Origin: Methylophaga nitratireducenticrescens
GTDB taxonomy: Bacteria > Pseudomonadota > Gammaproteobacteria > Nitrosococcales > Methylophagaceae
DNA: 64,000 bases
Direction of reading: 5' to 3'
Assembly: GCF_000260985.4 (NCBI RefSeq)
Contig: NC_017857.3
Location: 930,001 to 994,000, forward strand
Below are positions 59,976 to 64,000 of this stretch, piece after piece (the stretch's first letter is position 1; each line of letters starts with the position of its first letter). The notes below the pieces were generated by a model. It had not been told where the DNA came from and searched no databases. It saw only the letters and a program-made list of their open reading frames with translations. The translations under genes and the position numbers were made by a program.

Positions 59976-61124
59976 CTATACCTCTTTTGTATGAATCTGT
60001 TGTGTATCAGCAGTGACTGACAGGTGACCACTGATAAAATCAGTCAGGTGATGACCGACGATTTGATATCGCCAGCCCTGTAATAAAGCAAGATCTTTTT
60101 CTCCGCGTACCAGCTTTTCAATGTCTTTACGGCTGGCCACGGCAATAGGAGTAATTGATTGCTCATCACAGAATTTACGTAGTAATGCCATCAACGCATC
60201 AATCAGAGCTTCCTGCTGATTACTCAGTGGCTCGGGTTTGAGCAATATCGGCCATTGTTCGGGCGGCGTTTGTTTGGCTTTGCTGATAACGTCAATAATG
60301 GCCCGACCACTGCGTTCAATATCCCGCGCCTCAAGCCCGCGGATTTGACTGAGTTTTTCGGGTTTTTCCGGGGCAAATCGTGCCAGATCCAGCATTACTT
60401 CATCTTTGAGAATCCAACGCCTTGGACGATCCCGATCCATCGCGCGCTGTTCACGCCATGCTGCCAGTTGCTGTAATACGGCCAGTTGCACACCTTTTAA
60501 TTTACCTGCCCCACGGATTTTACGCCAGATGGTTTCAGGATCAGCAACGTAATTATCGGCATTGGACAGGGCGGCAAAATCTTCTTTAAGCCATTCCGTA
60601 CGCTGTTGTTTTTCCAGATCAGCAGACATTTGATGATAAAGCTCACACAGATAACGTACATCATCTGCTGCATATTCCAATTGTTCGGGACTTAACGGTC
60701 GCTGTGTCCAGTCGGCTCTGGAATGGGCTTTATCAAGGCTGACATCAAGACGTTGTTTCACCAGGTTGCCATAGCCAATTTGATCACCGTCACCGAGGAT
60801 GGTTGCAGCTAACTGGGTATCAAACAAATTTGGCGGAAGGGAATTTTTTAACAGATATAGCAGTTCCAGATCCTGTCGTGCAGCATGGAAAACCAGTGTT
60901 ATGTCCGGTTGATAGAGTAAATTCAGCAAAGGAGTGAGATCTTTTATAGCGATCGGATCAACACAGGCAATGATATCGTCATTGGCAATCTGGATCAGGC
61001 ACAACTGGGGGTAATAGGTTTTTTCGCGAAGGAATTCCGTGTCAATTGCCAGCCATTTGCTGTGTTGAATTTCCGAGCAAAATTGTGTTAACGCCGTATC
61101 CGAATCAATGTAAAGAACAGTCAT
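59976..61124 (-). CDS. rnd: Ribonuclease D
   Basis: A 382-residue protein. The DEDD exonuclease domain shows WLAIDTEFLREKTYYPQLCLIQ (DxE), LVFHAARQDLELLYLL (H...D) and LEYAADDVRYL (Y...D). Then two HRDC-like helical domains begin near residue 205 (AWREQRAMDRDRPRRWILKDE). RNase D trims tRNA 3' ends. The start is ATG, with a GGATAACATG context. Confidence 0.94.
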   Translation of the reverse strand: MTVLYIDSDTALTQFCSEIQHSKWLAIDTEFLREKTYYPQLCLIQIANDDIIACVDPIAIKDLTPLLNLLYQPDITLVFHAARQDLELLYLLKNSLPPNLFDTQLAATILGDGDQIGYGNLVKQRLDVSLDKAHSRADWTQRPLSPEQLEYAADDVRYLCELYHQMSADLEKQQRTEWLKEDFAALSNADNYVADPETIWRKIRGAGKLKGVQLAVLQQLAAWREQRAMDRDRPRRWILKDEVMLDLARFAPEKPEKLSQIRGLEARDIERSGRAIIDVISKAKQTPPEQWPILLKPEPLSNQQEALIDALMALLRKFCDEQSITPIAVASRKDIEKLVRGEKDLALLQGWRYQIVGHHLTDFISGHLSVTADTQQIHTKEV

Positions 61125-61160
61125 GTTATCCAGCTAAAAAAAGCAGTCAGTATAACTGTT

Positions 61161-62054
61161 TTATAAGATGCTGCGGGCGTTCGCCTGTGTCAAAACCTGT
61201 TCTATGGCCTCAATGATGATTTCGGGTTGTTCATGTGGAATCGCATGGCCACTCTGATGGGCAAACATATGTTGGCTGATGGGAGATAAACGCGTGAGAT
61301 CCTGTTGCAGATCAATCCAGGTTTTTTCGCGTTGCTGCAATACCAGATCTCCATACCATTCCGGTTTGCCACGACTGATGACAATTAATGGCACCACGGG
61401 CAGAATAGCATGTTGCTGCACCTGTAAAGCGCTTTGTTCGAGGGCAGAAATTTCTGCCCGGGCGGCATGAAATGCTCGTTCACGTAGTACCGGAGACTTA
61501 TTAGCATGTGCCATGCTATCAGTCGATTTAGGTAATATCATGATAGTGCCACGACGATCAAAATTATTGGGTAATTTAATTTTAAACTGGTTGTACTGAT
61601 CTTCATGCGACGCATCAACCAATACCATTCCGGCAACCATTTCCGGATTATTGGCGGCAAAGATGCGAATATTGTAACCACCAAAAGAATGCCCAACCAG
61701 TATATACGGAGCAGGTATATCGGCTTCCTCTAACAATATCTCCAGTTCATGCGCAATTCTATTGCTGGTTCTGGGAGGCGGACCAAAATCACTCCAGCCA
61801 TAGCCGGCGCGATCAAATACACAAATCCGCACGTTTTTTGAAATTGCCTGCTGAATTGGCAGCCAGTCAGTAGAGTCATCGCCAAGCCCTACATCTACCA
61901 AAACGGTTGGGCTACCCGAACCAGTACAGTTGATATGTAATTGATAACCGCCAACATCAAACCGTTGGCCCGGAATATCAGGAAATTCGGCGGCAATAAT
62001 TGGTGCCGAAACAGAGCAGAAAGCCAAAAAAGGCCAGAATCGCGCTTTCATCAA
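61161..62054 (-). CDS. Secreted alpha/beta hydrolase
   Basis: A 297-residue alpha/beta hydrolase with a signal peptide (FLAFCSVSAPIIAAEF). Nucleophile elbow is in YILVGHSFGGYNIRIFA (Ser in GHSFG), oxyanion region VDVGLGDDSTDW, and the C-terminal His is near MFAHQSGHAIPHEQPE. The Asp is probably in the VVPLIVISRGKPEW segment region. Function is unknown; esterase or peptidase are options. It is monocistronic between rnd and the glutaredoxin-like gene. Confidence 0.85.
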   Translation of the reverse strand: MMKARFWPFLAFCSVSAPIIAAEFPDIPGQRFDVGGYQLHINCTGSGSPTVLVDVGLGDDSTDWLPIQQAISKNVRICVFDRAGYGWSDFGPPPRTSNRIAHELEILLEEADIPAPYILVGHSFGGYNIRIFAANNPEMVAGMVLVDASHEDQYNQFKIKLPNNFDRRGTIMILPKSTDSMAHANKSPVLRERAFHAARAEISALEQSALQVQQHAILPVVPLIVISRGKPEWYGDLVLQQREKTWIDLQQDLTRLSPISQHMFAHQSGHAIPHEQPEIIIEAIEQVLTQANARSIL

Positions 62055-62104
62055 GTGACTCCGAAGCGATTAACTTACAGTAAAGTTAAGAGCGGAAAGT
62101 CGTC

Positions 62105-62356
62105 TTAAAGTTCCAGATCTGCAACAGTAATTTTCTGCAGAATATCCTGTTGCGTGAAGGGCCAGTTTAATTCACTTTCGTCAGAAAATTTAATCACGGG
62201 AATGCGGATGCCATACTGCTCTACCAGCTGATCATCATCACCAATTTCGATAATTTTCAATTGAATATTTTTAGCTGATGACAAACTGTAAATGAGCTGT
62301 TCTGCTGACTCACATAAATGACAGCCAGCGGTAGAAAACAATTGTAATGTGATCAT
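62105..62356 (-). CDS. Glutaredoxin-like protein, single domain
   Basis: An 83-residue protein of the DUF836/glutaredoxin type: LQLFSTAGCHLCESAEQLIYSL carries the CxxC active site, and YGIRIPVIKFSDESELNWPF contains the cis-Pro. It is thioredoxin-fold but lacks a clear glutathione-binding extension. It overlaps the moaB stop by four bases, so the two are co-translated. Confidence 0.88.
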   Translation of the reverse strand: MITLQLFSTAGCHLCESAEQLIYSLSSAKNIQLKIIEIGDDDQLVEQYGIRIPVIKFSDESELNWPFTQQDILQKITVADLEL

Positions 62357-62868
62357 TTTTCACGCAGCCGCGGGATGAGCTCGACGAAGTTACAAGGGCG
62401 ATGCCGAACATCCAGCTGGTATTGTAAAATGTCATCCCAGGCGTTTTTGCAGGCGCCTGAAGAACCAGGCAGACAAAAAATAAACGTGCCATTTGCCACA
62501 CCGGCTATCGCTCTGGATTGCACAGTTGATGTGCGAATAATGTTATAGGAAATCTGTCGGAACAGTTCACCAAAACCAGTGATTTCTTTATCAAATAAAA
62601 CACTGACAGCTTCCGGAGTGCCATCTCTACCCGTCAGTCCTGTGCCACCAGTGGTGATAATAACGTCCACCTGTTCATCGCAAATCCATTGCGAAATAAC
62701 AGAACGTATCTGATATATATCATCTGTCACAATCTGTTTAGCAGCCAGTTCATGTCCTGCGGCGAGCAACCGGTCCTCAAGAGTTTTACCTGAAACATCA
62801 TCAACTTCTGTACGAGAATCGGAGATGGTTAAAATGGCAATTTTGACAGCAATGAATTCACGATCCAT
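62353..62868 (-). CDS. moaB: Molybdenum cofactor biosynthesis protein B
   Basis: About 171 residues from MDREFIAVKIAILTISDSR. Molybdopterin-binding motifs include VDVIITTGGTGLTGRDGTPEAV and IFCLPGSSGACKNAWDDIL. MoaB belongs to the MogA family that adenylates molybdopterin. It overlaps the glutaredoxin gene. The ATG at 62868 is preferred over 62904, which would add an unusual hydrophobic extension. Confidence 0.92.
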   Translation of the reverse strand: MDREFIAVKIAILTISDSRTEVDDVSGKTLEDRLLAAGHELAAKQIVTDDIYQIRSVISQWICDEQVDVIITTGGTGLTGRDGTPEAVSVLFDKEITGFGELFRQISYNIIRTSTVQSRAIAGVANGTFIFCLPGSSGACKNAWDDILQYQLDVRHRPCNFVELIPRLREK

Positions 62869-62963
62869 GGGGATTGGTACTCGAATGTAAAGAATTGAAA
62901 ACAAGTATAGTCACCATATAGCCTAGGGTCTAGAATGCAATGCAATAGTGAGGAGTCATAACA

Positions 62964-63644
62964 ATGAAAAAAGTTTTATTAGTCTCAGCAATCTCAACAG
63001 CCATCATGTTCTCGGGTTGCGCTGCAGATGATCCGAATATGCGTACCAAGCGTGGCGCTGCCATTGGCGCAGCTGCCGGTTCAATAATTGGTTACGCGAT
63101 TGATGATGGTGCGGGTGGGGTTATTGCCGGTGCCGCTGTAGGTACTCTGGCAGGTGCAGGTGTTGGTCGATATATGGATAATCAGCAGCGTGAAATGAAT
63201 CAGGCGCTAGCCGATGAACAGGCGCGCAATGAATTACAAATTCAGCAATTGCAGGATGAATCATTAAAAATCGATATTTCCAATGAAGTATCTTTTGACT
63301 TTGACAGCTCAGCCATCAAACCTGCCTTTGAACCGACGCTGAATAAAGTCGCTGATGTGTTGCAGCGTTATCCGAAAACGATAATTCATGTCATTGGACA
63401 TACCGATAGCAAAGGTTCAGAAAGTTATAATCAGCAACTTTCTGAGCGCCGAGCGCAATCGGTAACTAACTACTTTGCGGCACGAGGTGTGCTGACAGAG
63501 CGTCTGGTACCAATGGGACGTGGTGAACTTGAGCCGCGAGCCACAAATGATACCGAAGCCGGGCGACAATTGAATCGTCGTGTGGAAATTATTGTTAAAC
63601 CTATTGTTGAGGGACAGGAAGCTGAAGCCTACCAAACGCCGTAA
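62964..63644 (+). CDS. OmpA-family outer-membrane lipoprotein
   Basis: A 226-residue lipoprotein with lipobox MFSGC (Cys at residue ~19). It is followed by a glycine-zipper segment (KRGAAIGAAAGSIIGYAIDDGAGGVIAGAAVGTLAGAGVGRYM), a coiled linker and an OmpA-C domain (VSFDFDSSAIKPAFEPTL, HVIGHTDSKGSESYNQQLSERRAQSV, GRQLNRRVEIIV). The domain binds peptidoglycan through Asp and Arg. The layout matches the Pal/YiaD type. The 3' end overlaps the rlmB start. Confidence 0.92.
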   Translation: MKKVLLVSAISTAIMFSGCAADDPNMRTKRGAAIGAAAGSIIGYAIDDGAGGVIAGAAVGTLAGAGVGRYMDNQQREMNQALADEQARNELQIQQLQDESLKIDISNEVSFDFDSSAIKPAFEPTLNKVADVLQRYPKTIIHVIGHTDSKGSESYNQQLSERRAQSVTNYFAARGVLTERLVPMGRGELEPRATNDTEAGRQLNRRVEIIVKPIVEGQEAEAYQTP

Positions 63645-64000
63645 AGGCACATCAGACAGAAACCAGACACCATCCCAGGATTTGATTTTTGGTTTACATG
63701 CGGTACAGGCGGCTCTTGAGTCGCCTGTTTCACGTGTGGCCGAAATCTGGGTGGCTGACGAACGCCATGATCAACGTGTGGAGACCATTTACAAGCTGGC
63801 CGGTGATCAGGGGATTCGTTTACACAAAACCCAACGTCAGCAACTGGATGATATGGTGCCGGAAAGTCGTCATCAGGGCTGTGTTGCCCGCTGTCATCCA
63901 TTAGCGGTATTGGATGAAACGGATCTCGATGTAATACTGGATAATTTACAGCAAACACCGTTTCTGTTGATTCTGGATGGTGTCCAGGATCCTCATAATC
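63622..64000 (+). CDS. rlmB: 23S rRNA 2'-O-ribose methyltransferase RlmB (5' part)
   Basis: An open frame that runs off the window. LKPTKRRKGTSDRNQTPS is the N terminus, and LIFGLHAVQAALESPVSRVAEIWVADERHDQRV and LLILDGVQDPHN match the TrmH/RlmB substrate-binding and SPOUT regions (Arg and Asn of LDGVQDPHN). Start is uncertain: CTG at 63622 has GAGG at nine bases, TTG at 63607 is upstream, and no ATG exists before 63849. The CTG is chosen as tentative. It methylates G2251 of 23S rRNA using SAM. Confidence 0.8.
   Translation, partial: MKPTKRRKGTSDRNQTPSQDLIFGLHAVQAALESPVSRVAEIWVADERHDQRVETIYKLAGDQGIRLHKTQRQQLDDMVPESRHQGCVARCHPLAVLDETDLDVILDNLQQTPFLLILDGVQDPHN

Noticed and set aside
1-64000. 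CRISPR arrays, tRNA and rRNA genes, phage structural genes
   Set aside because: No regularly spaced repeats, cloverleaf sequences, rRNA segments or phage proteins were recognised by eye. A computed scan with tRNAscan-SE and a CRISPR finder would settle this.

Overview
The window looks like chromosomal DNA of a gammaproteobacterium of moderate GC, plausibly a marine or halophilic methylotroph-type lineage (Methylophaga or a relative). The pointers are a BCCT osmolyte carrier, an MxaD-like periplasmic SRPBCC protein, HpnC-type squalene synthase, and a gammaproteobacterial core gene set (ubiG-gph-rmuC, ribH-nusB-thiL-pgpA, rnd, cysHDN). This placement is an inference. No rRNA, tRNA, CRISPR array or replication origin was seen.

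Region 1, about 1-19,035, is an integron cassette array with no integrase gene in the window. At least eleven attC-like recombination sites can be read, with a 5' RYYYAAC core, a 3' GTTRRRY core and an imperfect palindrome between. They separate small genes that mostly read to the right: two putative PD-(D/E)XK-like nucleases, secreted or unknown proteins, four toxin-antitoxin modules (one RelE/ParE type, one HigBA with a frameshifted toxin, one reversed YefM-YoeB, one CopG/ParE), two nearly identical thioredoxins, a TIGR02450 Trp-rich protein, a GFA-fold protein, a YcxB-like membrane protein and a SAM methyltransferase. Several genes are broken by single point changes.

Region 2, about 9,000-16,463, interrupts the array. 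It holds a secreted lytic transglycosylase and an iron-acquisition locus (AraC regulator, Fur box, TonB receptor, PepSY-type membrane reductase). That locus is bracketed by two direct copies of the leader and first codons of a REP-associated tyrosine transposase (RAYT). The right-hand copy is cut by an IS5-family (IS427 group) element at a CTAG target.

Region 3, about 19,290-33,200, carries DUF3144, a conserved hypothetical, a membrane spermidine-synthase-like protein with a secreted Pcm, a bacterial RIO kinase, a membrane endonuclease/exonuclease/phosphatase protein, and a CNB-CBS-DUF294 signalling protein with a DnaQ-like exonuclease. A BCCT transporter, a porin and a universal stress protein follow.

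Region 4, about 33,685-46,025, is metabolic. A tightly overlapping leftward operon (mtaD-ubiG-gph-rmuC-hpnC) diverges from mtnA. A thiamine-acquisition cluster (TonB receptor, YkoF/MTH1187-type thiamine-binding protein, PnuT) lies under a clear TPP riboswitch and converges on a kinase-like gene. A SRPBCC protein and a CysB-family regulator follow.

Region 5, about 46,100-64,000, holds assimilatory sulfur genes (TauE-like exporter, cysH of the Fe-S APS-reductase type, cysD, cysN, a siroheme nitrite/sulfite reductase and DUF934). It also holds an EAL phosphodiesterase, a DNA glycosylase, apaH, ribH-nusB-thiL-pgpA, a PfkB kinase, rnd, an alpha/beta hydrolase, a glutaredoxin-like protein, moaB, an OmpA-family lipoprotein and the 5' part of rlmB.
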